A stretch of DNA of 64,000 bases from positions 4,838 to 68,837 of the forward strand of contig JAJXTL010000001.1 in NCBI GenBank assembly GCA_021783855.1, written 5' to 3'. The DNA comes from Pseudomonadota bacterium (lineage in GTDB: Bacteria; Pseudomonadota; Gammaproteobacteria; Burkholderiales; Gallionellaceae). Below the pieces are notes generated by a model. The model worked only from the letters and a program-made list of their open reading frames with translations, had not been told where the DNA came from and did no database searches. Shown in pieces: positions 55,147 to 64,000 of the stretch; the stretch's first letter is position 1, and the number at the start of each line of letters is the position of its first letter. The position numbers were made by a program, and so were the translations under genes.

Positions 55147-57117
55147 ATGTCCAAAAGCCTGCTGGAACAACTCCCCGAAATTGTAGCCAATGGTCGTAAA
55201 GAAGCGGAACGCATACTGGAAAGTCTGGAGAGCCGCCACCGCGTCAGTTTGCAGACCCGCGAGATGGTGTTTCCCGCTAAGGACGTAGCGCAACAAGATT
55301 TGCTGCACCAATCGGTAGGTCGTCATTCCCGCGCAGGCGGGAATCCAGCAATTGAAAATGACGGTGAATGGAACAACCGCCTGATCTACGGCGATAACCT
55401 GCTGGCGATGGCGGCATTGCTTGCAGGCGATGAACATACGCCTTCGTTACGCGGCAAGGTGGATTTGATCTACATCGACCCGCCGTTCGATTCCAAGGCT
55501 GATTACCGCACCAAAGTCACGCTGCCCGGCGTGGAGCTGGAGCAAAAGCCCACCGTCATCGAGCAATTCGCTTACTCCGACACCTGGGCGGACGGCACGG
55601 CGTCCTATCTGGCGATGATCGCTCCGCGTCTGGTGCTGATGCGCGAATTGCTGTCCGATAGCGGTTCAATTTACGTGCATCTGGACTGGCACGTTGGACA
55701 TTACGTGAAGATCGTACTGGATGAGGTCTTTGGGAAAGATAATTTCCGAAATGAAATTATTTGGCATTACGGACAACGTACTGAACCACGAGAAAAGCAA
55801 TTCGATAGAAAACATGACACGCTATTCTGCTTTGCTAAGTCCGAAAAAGCGCGGTTGTATGTCAATACAGAAACATGGACGCGAGAGGAATTTATTGAGC
55901 ATCGCCATGATGTGATGCTCGATGAAAATGGTCAGGAATATATACTCACGGACGGAGGAAAGGGGCGTGAAAGATATCGTCGATATGTTAAGGACGTAAT
56001 TGCACGGGGCAAACCACTTGATAGCGTTTGGGACATACAGATATTAAATTCTTCAGCTAAAGAGCGTGTTGGCTATGGAACCCAAAAACCCGAAAAACTT
56101 CTCGACCGCATCATCCGCGCATCCTGTCCTGAAAACGGACTAATTGCCGACTTCTTCGGCGGTTCAGGCACAACCGCTGCCGTGGCGGAAAAGCTGGGTC
56201 GCCGTTGGATTACCAGCGATTTGGGCAAGCCCGCCTGCATGGTAATGCGCAAGCGGCTGATCGACAACAATGCCCAGCCGTTTCTGTATCAGGCCATCGG
56301 CGATTATCAGGTAGAAAGCGCGAAAACTACGCTGGGGCGCAAGTTCCGCGTGGGTGATCTGTCGCAAATCGTGTTGCAACTCTACGGCGCGCTGCCGCTG
56401 TCGCCGGAAGATAACCCGAACCGCAATCTGGGTCGTATCCCGGAAGGTAAGACGCTGGTGCTGGTGGATTCGCCCGCCAAGATGACGGGTCTTGCCACGC
56501 TGAAGAAGGCGATTGCGTTGCGCGATACCTTGCTGGGCGGATGGGACAAGGTGCTGGTGCTGGGCTGGAATTTCGACTCCGGCATCGGACATGACCTGCA
56601 AGCCTTGAACGATAACCAACTGGAAGTGCTGGTGATTCCGCCCGACTTGCTGGACAGGTTGAAGAAGAAAGGCGCTCTGGAGAAACTGCGCAAGGAAATC
56701 CGCTTTTCCACGCTGCAATATCTGACGGTGAAACCCATGACGCGCTCCCTCACCCCTAGCCCCTCACCCGAAGGGCGAGGGGAAGAAACGCTGACCGTGG
56801 AGCTGGGCAATTATGTGTTGCTGTCGCCTGATGCCATCAATCTGGATGAAGCCAACCGCGTCAAGCTGCAACAGGTCATCAACCACGAGCCGCTGGCGTT
56901 GATCGAGTATTGGGCGATTGACCCAGATTTCGACGGTGTGACCTTCCGATCGTTATGGCAAGACTATCGCGGCAATACCGCAAACGATGAGGATGCCTTG
57001 CGTTGCGTAACCCGCGCTACGCTCAGCGTACCTGGACTATCCGGTATGCGTCGCGTGTGTGTGCGGGCGGTGGATGTGTTCGGCTTTGAATCTGAAGTGA
57101 TGCAGGAGGTAGCATGA
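55147..57117 (+). CDS. mod: Type III DNA methyltransferase Mod, with in-frame repeats
   Basis: This is the adenine-specific modification subunit. The 656-residue protein has the beta-type order: motif IV IDPPFDSKADYRTKVTL (residues 110-126, DPPF at 111), a target-recognition region (about 180-300), then motif I DFFGGSGTTAAVAEKLGRRW near residue 334. The N-terminal LIYGDNLLAMAALLAG is typical. Two repeat-derived stretches interrupt it in frame: one near residues 57-70 (GRHSRAGGNPA) and one near residues 535-550 (LTPSPSPEGRGEE). Both are outside the catalytic motifs, so activity may survive. It overlaps res by four bases. Confidence 0.9.
   Translation: MSKSLLEQLPEIVANGRKEAERILESLESRHRVSLQTREMVFPAKDVAQQDLLHQSVGRHSRAGGNPAIENDGEWNNRLIYGDNLLAMAALLAGDEHTPSLRGKVDLIYIDPPFDSKADYRTKVTLPGVELEQKPTVIEQFAYSDTWADGTASYLAMIAPRLVLMRELLSDSGSIYVHLDWHVGHYVKIVLDEVFGKDNFRNEIIWHYGQRTEPREKQFDRKHDTLFCFAKSEKARLYVNTETWTREEFIEHRHDVMLDENGQEYILTDGGKGRERYRRYVKDVIARGKPLDSVWDIQILNSSAKERVGYGTQKPEKLLDRIIRASCPENGLIADFFGGSGTTAAVAEKLGRRWITSDLGKPACMVMRKRLIDNNAQPFLYQAIGDYQVESAKTTLGRKFRVGDLSQIVLQLYGALPLSPEDNPNRNLGRIPEGKTLVLVDSPAKMTGLATLKKAIALRDTLLGGWDKVLVLGWNFDSGIGHDLQALNDNQLEVLVIPPDLLDRLKKKGALEKLRKEIRFSTLQYLTVKPMTRSLTPSPSPEGRGEETLTVELGNYVLLSPDAINLDEANRVKLQQVINHEPLALIEYWAIDPDFDGVTFRSLWQDYRGNTANDEDALRCVTRATLSVPGLSGMRRVCVRAVDVFGFESEVMQEVA
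55325..55344. repeat. TTCCCGC-n4-GCGGGAA repeat inside mod
   Basis: ATTCCCGC-GCAG-GCGGGAAT encodes part of the HSRAGGNP peptide. Copies of the same hairpin are in noncoding DNA at 51253-51312. Confidence 0.8.
56750..56786. repeat. CCCTCACCC-type repeat inside mod
   Basis: CCCCTCACCCGAAGGGCGAGG is an imperfect palindrome read as SPSPEGRGEE. This is a well-known type of intergenic repeat here translated in frame between the mod core and its C-terminal part. Confidence 0.65.
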
Positions 57118-60023
57118 AAAACTCATATCTGCCGCTGGCAGTCGGGCTGACCGCCAAAACAAATGCGGTGTGTATCGGCCTTGAAGACGGCGTAGCTGAC
57201 CTTCTCGATCTGGTCAGTCCGACCACGGCGGAATTGTTGAAGTGGTGGTTTCAGGCGGATTACTGCGCGATGCGCGGTTTCAATTTTCACGAGGGGCAGC
57301 GGCAGGCAATTCTGAATGTAATTTATGCGCATGAGGTGCTGGGTGTGACCAGTTTGCGCGGGCTTTACGAGCAGGTGGCCTCCGATGAATTGCTGGAAGG
57401 CGGGCGTTTGCTGGAGGTAGATCAGGCCAAGCATCGCCACCCGAAATACTGTTTCAAGATGGCGACTGGCACGGGCAAGACCTGGGTACTGCAAGCCTTG
57501 CTGGTCTGGCAGTTGTTGAACAAACTCACTGAACCCGGCGACAAACGCTTTACCAAAAACTTTCTACTGGTGGTGCCAGGCTTGATTGTGTATGACCGGT
57601 TGCTGGATGCATTTTGCGGCAAACTGAAAGACGGCGAGCGTGATTTCGCCACTTCTGACATCACGCAATATGCCGAGTTGTTTATTCCGGAATTGCACCG
57701 TGAGACGGTGTTCCGCTTTGTGCAGTCGAATGTGTGCGACAAGGAAAATATCGGCAGCAAGGCCACCAGCGGCGGGATGATCGCGATTACCAACTGGCAC
57801 TTGTTGGCGGAAGCAGGTGAGGAAATGGTTGATGACAACGAGTTCGATGCGCCGGGCGCGGATATTGACCCGATTAAAGTGCTGAATGCTTTGTTGCCGT
57901 TGACGCCGGGACGGGCAACGGGCAACGCGCTAGATATTCTGGACCGGCGTTTTGCGCGCGGCAGCGTGCTGGATTTTCTCGCTGGCTTGCCGGATTTGAT
58001 GGTGGTCAACGATGAGGCGCATCATATTCACGAGTTGAAAAAGGAAGGCGAGCAAACCGAGGTGGAATGGCAGAAGAGCTTGAGCCGTATCGCCGAAAGC
58101 AAAGGGACAAGGTTTTTGCAACTGGACTTTTCCGCTACGCCGTACAACCAGATAGGCACCGGCGCGAAAACCCGTAAGGCCTATTTTCCGCATATCGCAG
58201 TGGATTTTGACCTGAAAACTGCCATGCGGCTGGGGCTAGTGAAGTCCTTGGTGCTGGATAAACGCAAGGAAATCGGCGCATTGCCGCTGGAATTCAAGGC
58301 GGAACGCGATGCGGCGGGTAATCCGATGTTGGCGGAAGGTCAGCGCGTGATGCTGCGCGCCGGATTGTCCAAGCTCAAGAAGCTGGAAGCGGATTTTGCG
58401 CAAATCGCGCCGCACCGTTATCCGAAAATGATGGTGGTTTGCGAAGACACCACCGTGTCGCCGCTAGTCGTGCAGTTTCTGATGGATGAAGGTTTGAGTG
58501 CAGACGAGGTGATGGCGATAGACAGCAGCAAAAAAGGCGAGCTGAAACCGGACGAATGGGCGAAAGTGCGCGAGCGGCTGTTCGATGTGGACAGGCACAA
58601 AACGCCGCGTGTGCTGGTCAGCGTGCTGATGCTGCGCGAAGGTTTCGACGTATCCAATATCTGCGTCATCGTGCCGTTGCGCACCACCGGCGCGCAAATT
58701 TTGCTGGAACAGACCATCGGGCGCGGCTTGCGGCTGATGTGGCGCGATGACGAGTACACCGACATCAAGCAGGAAAACCGCGAACGCATCCGTAACGGGC
58801 AGGAGCCGCAAAGCATGATTGATGTGCTGTCGGTGATTGAGCATCCCGCCTTTCAGTCTTTTTACGATGATCTGATGCAGGAAGGCTTGGCCGGAACAAC
58901 AGAGGGCGAGGGAACGGGCAGTAGTATCGGCGACTTGATTTCGGTAGGACTGGTGGAGGGCTACAAGGAATATGACTTCGCCATTCCATTCATCTTGAGC
59001 GAAGACGACGAAGAGCTGACTGTGTTGAATGTGGATGTAGAAAAAATCGCCGGATTCAGCAGCTACACACAACAACAGCTCAAAGCCATGCTGGGCAAGG
59101 GCGATGTGTTCGCCTCGCATGACGTGCAATCCGGCACGCGCTTCGGCGATTATCGGGTTCAAGGCGGTGTGATGACCGCTGCGGGATATAACGACTATCT
59201 GAGCCGCATGACGGCACGCCTGTCGCAGGTGCTCAATCAACCGTTGACCGGCAGGAGTGGCGGCGGGGTGGCAAAATTCCCGTATCTGCAAATTCATACC
59301 GTGGAACTGGTCAAGGCACTGGATGGCTATATCCGCAACCAGTTGTTCGGCGAGCCATTCGATCCGCTGGCAGATGAGAACTGGCGCCTGCTGTTGCTCG
59401 ATCCGCTGCTGCAACACATCATCAGGATGTTTGCCGAAGCGATATTGACGGCGGAAGAATCCGAACAGATCAGTGGTTTTGAGGTGGCTCAGCGCTGGCT
59501 GTCTGAAGTGGAAAAATTGCCGATGCGCGACAGTTTTTCCATACCCACCCGCAAATGTATTTATGAGCGGCAACCGTTTCCATCACACAACGGCGGGTTG
59601 GAAAAAGCCTTCATGGAATGGGCGCAGAAAGATGCAGCGGTTCATGCGTTTTGCAAGATCAACGAGACCAAACACAGTTTTTGCCGATTACGCTATTTGA
59701 AAGACGACGGATTGCCCGCGATGTATTCGCCGGATTTTTTGGTAAAGACGGAAACGGATATTTTTCTGGTCGAAACCAAAGCGCAAAAGGATGTGCGTAC
59801 AACAAATGTGCAGCGCAAATTGAAATCGGCCGCCGCGTGGTGTGAGCGTATCAATACGCTGGCAGCTGAGGATCGTATGGGAAGGGTATGGCATTACGTT
59901 TTGCTGGGCGAATCGCAATTTTACGAATGGCGCGACAAGGCGGCGGGCATGGTGGAATTGCTGAAATTTGCGCGTGTACGCAGGATAGCTGATGCATCTA
60001 CACAAGCCAAGCTGGGATTCTGA
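57114..60023 (+). CDS. res: Type III restriction enzyme Res subunit
   Basis: This is a 969-residue helicase-nuclease. The SF2 helicase motifs are Walker A MATGTGKTW (residues 116-124), DEAH (VVNDEAHHIHELKK, Asp at 300), FLQLDFSATPYNQ (motif III) and the C-terminal helicase half with VLVSVLMLREGFDVSNICVI and QTIGRGLRL (motif VI). The C-terminal PD-(D/E)xK nuclease is SPDFLVKTETDIFLVETKAQ near residue 870. It starts inside the mod stop codon. With Mod it should cut DNA with two unmodified sites in inverse orientation. Confidence 0.93.
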   Translation: MKNSYLPLAVGLTAKTNAVCIGLEDGVADLLDLVSPTTAELLKWWFQADYCAMRGFNFHEGQRQAILNVIYAHEVLGVTSLRGLYEQVASDELLEGGRLLEVDQAKHRHPKYCFKMATGTGKTWVLQALLVWQLLNKLTEPGDKRFTKNFLLVVPGLIVYDRLLDAFCGKLKDGERDFATSDITQYAELFIPELHRETVFRFVQSNVCDKENIGSKATSGGMIAITNWHLLAEAGEEMVDDNEFDAPGADIDPIKVLNALLPLTPGRATGNALDILDRRFARGSVLDFLAGLPDLMVVNDEAHHIHELKKEGEQTEVEWQKSLSRIAESKGTRFLQLDFSATPYNQIGTGAKTRKAYFPHIAVDFDLKTAMRLGLVKSLVLDKRKEIGALPLEFKAERDAAGNPMLAEGQRVMLRAGLSKLKKLEADFAQIAPHRYPKMMVVCEDTTVSPLVVQFLMDEGLSADEVMAIDSSKKGELKPDEWAKVRERLFDVDRHKTPRVLVSVLMLREGFDVSNICVIVPLRTTGAQILLEQTIGRGLRLMWRDDEYTDIKQENRERIRNGQEPQSMIDVLSVIEHPAFQSFYDDLMQEGLAGTTEGEGTGSSIGDLISVGLVEGYKEYDFAIPFILSEDDEELTVLNVDVEKIAGFSSYTQQQLKAMLGKGDVFASHDVQSGTRFGDYRVQGGVMTAAGYNDYLSRMTARLSQVLNQPLTGRSGGGVAKFPYLQIHTVELVKALDGYIRNQLFGEPFDPLADENWRLLLLDPLLQHIIRMFAEAILTAEESEQISGFEVAQRWLSEVEKLPMRDSFSIPTRKCIYERQPFPSHNGGLEKAFMEWAQKDAAVHAFCKINETKHSFCRLRYLKDDGLPAMYSPDFLVKTETDIFLVETKAQKDVRTTNVQRKLKSAAAWCERINTLAAEDRMGRVWHYVLLGESQFYEWRDKAAGMVELLKFARVRRIADASTQAKLGF

Positions 60024-60032
60024 ATTTTGACA

Positions 60033-60088
60033 GGATGACGCAATGCGCTAAAAACCCGTAAAATGCGACCTTTGGTCAATCCGTGCCG
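60033..60088. repeat. Direct repeat A: copy of the glyQ leader after res
   Basis: GGATGACGCAATGCGCTAAA then AACCCGTAAAATGCGACCTT and TGGTCAATCCGTGCCG match 61262-61316 at about 48 of 56 bases. It is just behind the res stop codon, and fic follows it. Confidence 0.7.
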
Positions 60089-60200
60089 ATTCTCTCCGCG
60101 AATATGAACCGAAGTCCATCAGGAAAAGAGGCTGTGTGAATATGTGTGTTTTCGCCCAGCGCAGTGAGTTTACGTCCGCTTCTGCGGTAGCCTCGCTGTC

Positions 60201-61199
60201 ATGAGTAGTTACCATCCTCCCTTTGCCATCACGCCAGCTATTTTGCGCCTGGTCGAAGAGATCAGCGAAAACTTGGGGCGCTGGTCAGTGTCTGCGGGTG
60301 AGCTTTCGCCCAAGCTACGACGCAGTAACCGTATCCGCACTATACAGGCATCGCTTGCTATTGAAAACAATACCTTGAGCGTGGAACAGGTGACCGCAGT
60401 ACTGGCAGGTAAGCGTGTATTGGGTTTGCCACATGAGATTCAGGAAGTGCGCAATGCATTTACCGCTTATGAGCGACTGCATCAATGGCAACCTACCTCG
60501 TTGAATGATTTGCTGGCAGCGCATGGCGTGTTGATGGCGGGCCTTCTGGATTTGCCGGGCCAGTTTCGCTCGGAAGGCGTTGGTATTTACCGCACCGGTG
60601 CCTTGGTGCATATGGCGCCACCTGCCAAGCGTGTGCCGGTCTTGATGAAGGATTTGCACGAATGGCTTGCGCGAGGTGAGGTTTCACCCTTGGTCGCCAG
60701 TTGCGTATTCCATTATGAGTTCGAATTCATTCATCCTTTTGCCGACGGCAACGGGCGCATGGGACGCCTGTGGCAAACGCTGATCCTGAGTCGCTGGAAG
60801 CCTCTGTTGGCATACCTTCCGGTAGAGACTGTTATTCGCGAGCAGCAAGCCGCCTATTATCAGGCGCTGGCGGAGTCTGACGGTGCAGCCGAAGCGACGC
60901 CTTTTATCGCTTTCATGCTGCAAGCCCTGCTAACCGCCATGGGAGAAGTGGCGCATACCGATCAAGTAATCGATCAAGTAACCGATCAAGTAAAACGGTT
61001 GCTCTCGGTCTTGCAAGGATACGGTGCACTCAAGGCTGCCGATCTGATGATGCGGTTAGGCTTGCAGCATCGGCCAACCTTTAGAAACAACTATCTCAAC
61101 CCTGCCCTGTCCGCCGGATTGATCGAGATGACCCAGCCCGGTTCGCCCCGCAGCCCGTCGCAGCAATACAGGCTGACGACGAAAGGTGGTGCGCGATGA
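60201..61199 (+). CDS. Fic-family protein with a self-inhibitory helix
   Basis: This is a 332-residue protein with an N-terminal inhibitory motif (S/T-x-x-x-E-N: SLAIENNTL near residue 52), typical of class II Fic enzymes. The Fic core holds HPFADGNGRMGR (near residue 177), the HPFx(D/E)GN(G/K)RxGR signature, so AMP transfer to a protein target is expected. The C-terminus holds a winged-helix region after a DQVIDQVTDQVKRLL linker coded by three nearly identical 12-base units. It has no separate antitoxin gene. It lies between two glyQ-leader copies. Confidence 0.9.
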   Translation: MSSYHPPFAITPAILRLVEEISENLGRWSVSAGELSPKLRRSNRIRTIQASLAIENNTLSVEQVTAVLAGKRVLGLPHEIQEVRNAFTAYERLHQWQPTSLNDLLAAHGVLMAGLLDLPGQFRSEGVGIYRTGALVHMAPPAKRVPVLMKDLHEWLARGEVSPLVASCVFHYEFEFIHPFADGNGRMGRLWQTLILSRWKPLLAYLPVETVIREQQAAYYQALAESDGAAEATPFIAFMLQALLTAMGEVAHTDQVIDQVTDQVKRLLSVLQGYGALKAADLMMRLGLQHRPTFRNNYLNPALSAGLIEMTQPGSPRSPSQQYRLTTKGGAR

Positions 61200-61261
61200 A
61201 GGCATATTTTTTTGAAACTTGATGCCGTCTTGTGCGCAAAAATTCCGCAGAATTACACTGG

Positions 61262-61316
61262 GGCTGACGCAAAAGGCTTAAAACCCGTAAAATGCGCCCT
61301 TTGGTAAATCCTGCCG
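61262..61316. repeat. Direct repeat B: native glyQ leader
   Basis: GGCTGACGCAAAAGGCTTAA, then AACCCGTAAAATGCGCCCTT and TGGTAAATCCTGCCG, ending about 10 bases before the glyQ start. It is probably the native promoter-leader of glyQ. The 60033 copy shares CCCGTAAAATGCG exactly. Confidence 0.7.
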
Positions 61317-61326
61317 GTTTTTGTTC

Positions 61327-62247
61327 ATGCTCACCTTTCAGCAAATCATCCTGACACTACAGAATTATTGGGACAAGCAGGGCTGCGCGCTGCTGCAACC
61401 CTACGACATGGAGGTCGGTGCGGGCACTTCGCACACCGCCACTTTTCTGCGCGCATTGGGCCCTGAGCCCTGGCGCGCGGCTTACGTGCAGCCATCGCGC
61501 CGCCCGAAGGATGGCCGCTACGGCGAAAATCCGAACCGCATGCAGCATTACTACCAGTTCCAGATCGTGTTGAAACCTGCGCCTGCCGATATTCTTGAAC
61601 TTTATCTGGGTTCGCTGGAGGCGCTGGGCTTCGATCTCAAACAGAACGACATCCGCTTCGTCGAGGATGACTGGGAGAACCCGACGCTGGGCGCCTGGGG
61701 GCTGGGCTGGGAAGTCTGGCTGAACGGCATGGAAGTCACTCAGTTCACCTATTTTCAGCAGGTAGGCGGCATCGACTGTCGACCTATCACCGGCGAGATT
61801 ACCTACGGGTTGGAGCGTCTGGCGATGTATCTGCAAGGGGTGGAAAGCGTCTACGACCTGACCTGGACCGAGGGCGTCACCTATGGCGACGTGTATCACC
61901 AGAACGAAGTCGAGCAATCGGCCTACAACTTCGAGCACAGCGATGTGGAATTCTTGCTGGGCGCCTTCGGCAGTCACGAGAAACAGGCCAGACATCTGAT
62001 GGAGAACAAGTTGGCGCTGCCTGCCTATGAACAGGTTCTGAAAGCCGCGCACAGCTTTAACCTGCTGGATGCCCGAGGTGCGATTTCGGTGACCGAACGC
62101 GCAGCCTACATCGGACGGATACGCAATCTGGCGCGCAGCGTGGCCGCCGCCTATCTGGACAGTCGCGCACGCCTGGGCTTTCCGATGGCACCCAAAAACT
62201 GGGCGGACGAAGTATTGGCTCAGATCGATAAGAAGGTGGCAGCATGA
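61327..62247 (+). CDS. glyQ: Glycyl-tRNA synthetase alpha subunit
   Basis: This is the catalytic subunit of the tetrameric enzyme that charges tRNA-Gly. The 306-residue protein (ATG at 61327) has [60 protein letters not shown] and [20 protein letters not shown], all near-invariant. A start at TTG 61321 would add two residues. The stop overlaps the glyS start by four bases (ATGA). Confidence 0.97.
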   Translation: MLTFQQIILTLQNYWDKQGCALLQPYDMEVGAGTSHTATFLRALGPEPWRAAYVQPSRRPKDGRYGENPNRMQHYYQFQIVLKPAPADILELYLGSLEALGFDLKQNDIRFVEDDWENPTLGAWGLGWEVWLNGMEVTQFTYFQQVGGIDCRPITGEITYGLERLAMYLQGVESVYDLTWTEGVTYGDVYHQNEVEQSAYNFEHSDVEFLLGAFGSHEKQARHLMENKLALPAYEQVLKAAHSFNLLDARGAISVTERAAYIGRIRNLARSVAAAYLDSRARLGFPMAPKNWADEVLAQIDKKVAA

Positions 62248-64000
62248 GTACCAAAAATCTGCTGGTTGAACTGTTCGTCGAAGAGCTGCCGCCCAAGTCT
62301 TTAAAGAAACTGGGCGAGAGCTTTGCCGACGTGTTGTCCGCAAGTCTGGTGGCGCAGGGACTGGCGCTGAAAGAGGCAGCGGTGACGGTTTACGCCACGC
62401 CGCGCCGTCTTGCGGTGCGTGTGGATGGTGTGTTTGCGCAGGCGGCGGATAAATCCGTGTCTCAGAAGCTGATGCCGGTCAAGGTGGGGCTGGATGCGGA
62501 GGGGCAGGCGACCCCTGCGCTGCTTAAAAAGCTTGCAAGTATGGGCGCCGATGCGTCAGTCGTGACGGAACTCAAGCGCGAGATGGACGGTAAGGCGGAA
62601 GTCCTGTATTTCGACAGCGTGGCGGCCGGTGCAAAGCTCGTGGACGGTTTGCAAAAGGCGCTTGTCGAGGCGCTGGCAAAATTGCCGATTGCCCGTGTGA
62701 TGACATATCCCGATCCGACCGGCGACGGCTGGCCTGTGGTCAACTTTGTCCGCCCGGCTCACAGTCTGGTGGCTCTACATGGCAGAAAAATTGTGCCGGT
62801 CAGCGTGCTGGGGCTGACGGCGGGCAACACGACGCGCGGCCACCGATTCGAGGCTGCTATTGATGTCATCGTTATTGAAGATGCCGACAGCTATGCAAGG
62901 CAACTGGAAGATGAAGGCGCGGTGATCGCCGGCTTCGCAACACGCCGCGCAGAGATCGTGCGTCAGCTGGAAGTCGCCGCAGCAAGAGAAGGACTCAGAC
63001 CGATACAGGATGCAGACTTGCTCGATGAAGTGACGGCGCTGGTCGAACGACCGAACGTGCTGACAGGTACCTTCGAGGAAGTTTTTCTCGAAGTGCCGCA
63101 GGAGTGCCTGATTCTGACCATGAAGGCGAATCAGAAATATTTTCCGCTGCTGGATGCGGCGGGGAAACTCACCAATAAGTTTCTGATCGTCTCCAACATC
63201 AGGCCCAAGGATGCAAGTCTTGTGATCGGCGGCAACGAGCGCGTGGTGCGCCCGCGCCTGGCGGATGCGAAGTTCTTCTTCGATCAGGACAGGAAAAAAC
63301 CGCTGGATGCACGGGTGTTGGGACTGTCGCGCGTGGTTTACCACAACAAGTTGGGCTCGCAAGGCGAACGCGTGGAACGGGTGCAGGCGATTGCGCGTAG
63401 CATAGGTCTGCAACTGGGCGGCGAGGCGCTGGCCTTGCAGGCGGATCAGGCGGCCTTGCTGGCCAAAGCCGATCTGCTCACCGACATGGTGGGTGAATTC
63501 CCCGAGTTGCAGGGCATCATGGGCCGTTATTACGCGCAGCACGATGGCTTCTCTGATGATGTCGCCTATGCCATCGAGGATCATTACAAGCCGCGTTTTG
63601 CGGGCGACGAGTTGCCGCGCAATAGGGTGGGTATTTGCGTGGCCCTTGCCGACAAGCTGGAGACGCTGGTCGGCATGTTCGGCATCGGCCAGATTCCGAC
63701 CGGCGATAAAGATCCGTTTGCCTTGCGCCGCCATGCGTTGGGCATCATCCGCATGCTGATCGAACGTGACTTGCATTTGAGCTTAAAGGATATCCTTAGT
63801 ATCGCTATGACGGGTGTGGATTGTTTGGCGCCTCTCGATTCGCGCCTTAATGCTATTTGGGGACGCGACGGAAGTTTGATTGACATTGATCCGCAAACTG
63901 ATACCAAGGTTATAGAGTTTATTTTTGATCGCTTATCAGGACTATTGCGAGAACAAGGCTATAGTGCTCAAGAGGTCGATGCAGTTGTTAGTCTACGACC
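62244..64000 (+). CDS. glyS: Glycyl-tRNA synthetase beta subunit (3' end outside the window)
   Basis: This is the tRNA-binding subunit of the synthetase. It starts [20 protein letters not shown] and runs open to the window edge, about 585 codons of a usual 680-700. Family patterns are visible: [39 protein letters not shown] and [20 protein letters not shown]. The last 220 bases look more AT-rich than the rest, but the frame stays open. The large minus-strand frame over the same DNA is a shadow. Confidence 0.95.
   Translation, partial: MSTKNLLVELFVEELPPKSLKKLGESFADVLSASLVAQGLALKEAAVTVYATPRRLAVRVDGVFAQAADKSVSQKLMPVKVGLDAEGQATPALLKKLASMGADASVVTELKREMDGKAEVLYFDSVAAGAKLVDGLQKALVEALAKLPIARVMTYPDPTGDGWPVVNFVRPAHSLVALHGRKIVPVSVLGLTAGNTTRGHRFEAAIDVIVIEDADSYARQLEDEGAVIAGFATRRAEIVRQLEVAAAREGLRPIQDADLLDEVTALVERPNVLTGTFEEVFLEVPQECLILTMKANQKYFPLLDAAGKLTNKFLIVSNIRPKDASLVIGGNERVVRPRLADAKFFFDQDRKKPLDARVLGLSRVVYHNKLGSQGERVERVQAIARSIGLQLGGEALALQADQAALLAKADLLTDMVGEFPELQGIMGRYYAQHDGFSDDVAYAIEDHYKPRFAGDELPRNRVGICVALADKLETLVGMFGIGQIPTGDKDPFALRRHALGIIRMLIERDLHLSLKDILSIAMTGVDCLAPLDSRLNAIWGRDGSLIDIDPQTDTKVIEFIFDRLSGLLREQGYSAQEVDAVVSLR

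Noticed and set aside
60964..60999. Tandem 12-base repeats GATCAAGTAA-like as a possible iteron or CRISPR
   Set aside because: They are three units inside the fic gene and code for a known type of linker (DQV repeats) in Fic winged-helix proteins.
62775..63776. Long minus-strand ORF (333 residues)
   Set aside because: It is antisense to glyS, whose sequence is clearly conserved; the long open frame comes from GC-rich codon bias.
63780..64000. AT-rich shift at the end of glyS as a sign of recombination
   Set aside because: The frame and family sequence continue, and such local composition change is not enough evidence.

Overview
The window looks like a chromosome segment from a Gram-negative betaproteobacterium, most likely of the Nitrosomonadales/Gallionellaceae type. 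The evidence is the Hda, Lnt, MdoH/OpgD and GlyQ/GlyS set, an assimilatory APS-type sulfate pathway with CysB, a GlrK-QseG-GlrR two-component system, a complete TRAP transporter, and moderately GC-rich housekeeping genes. The genus is inference only. No rRNA, tRNA, CRISPR array, integrase or complete insertion sequence was recognised. Layout: 0-12 kb carries plsY, folB, an unknown gene, a solitary integron-type gene cassette (about 2149-2721), a MarR-controlled EmrAB/outer-membrane-factor efflux operon, a glutaredoxin-like gene, a HAD phosphatase, hda, a PerM-type permease and moaA. 
12-21 kb is an accessory, scar-rich zone. It holds an RlmN-like radical SAM methylase with an in-frame palindromic repeat, three toxin-antitoxin pairs plus a degraded lone toxin, a HopJ-like gene, gene remnants (COG4190-like, DUF2905, an RlmN-like 5' fragment), a BsuBI/PstI-type restriction-modification pair and a MITE-like element. 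One toxin-antitoxin pair is flanked by a duplicated gene 3' end. 
21-38 kb is mostly core: a thioredoxin/HEAT protein, MATE exporter, PAS-GGDEF cyclase, ChrR-like double cupin, GNAT protein, uvrA, arfB, and the sulfur block. The sulfur block is cysB, diverging from a TSUP exporter, an unknown 73-residue protein, cysI, a DUF934 gene, cysH, cysD and cysN; it takes sulfate through APS and sulfite to sulfide. A pseudouridine synthase follows. 
38-47 kb holds opgH-opgD (osmoregulated periplasmic glucans), behind a sigma-54 promoter with upstream TGTC-N10-GACA sites of the kind bound by GlrR/QseF. The glrK-qseG-glrR operon lies 3 kb away, so the envelope-stress system probably controls glucan synthesis. 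47-54 kb carries a TlpA-like thioredoxin and its predicted outer-membrane partner, lnt, rhodanese, a GIY-YIG protein and the dctPQM TRAP transporter. 
54.6-61.3 kb is a defence island: an HTH regulator with palindromic operators, a type III restriction-modification pair (mod/res) carrying in-frame dispersed repeats, and a Fic protein lying between two copies of the glyQ leader. The window closes with glyQ and an incomplete glyS. 
The most noteworthy items are the integron cassette, the operator/palindrome system around the type III R-M locus, the sigma-54/GlrR-like control region of opgHD, and the repeated pattern of modules lying between duplicated host sequence.
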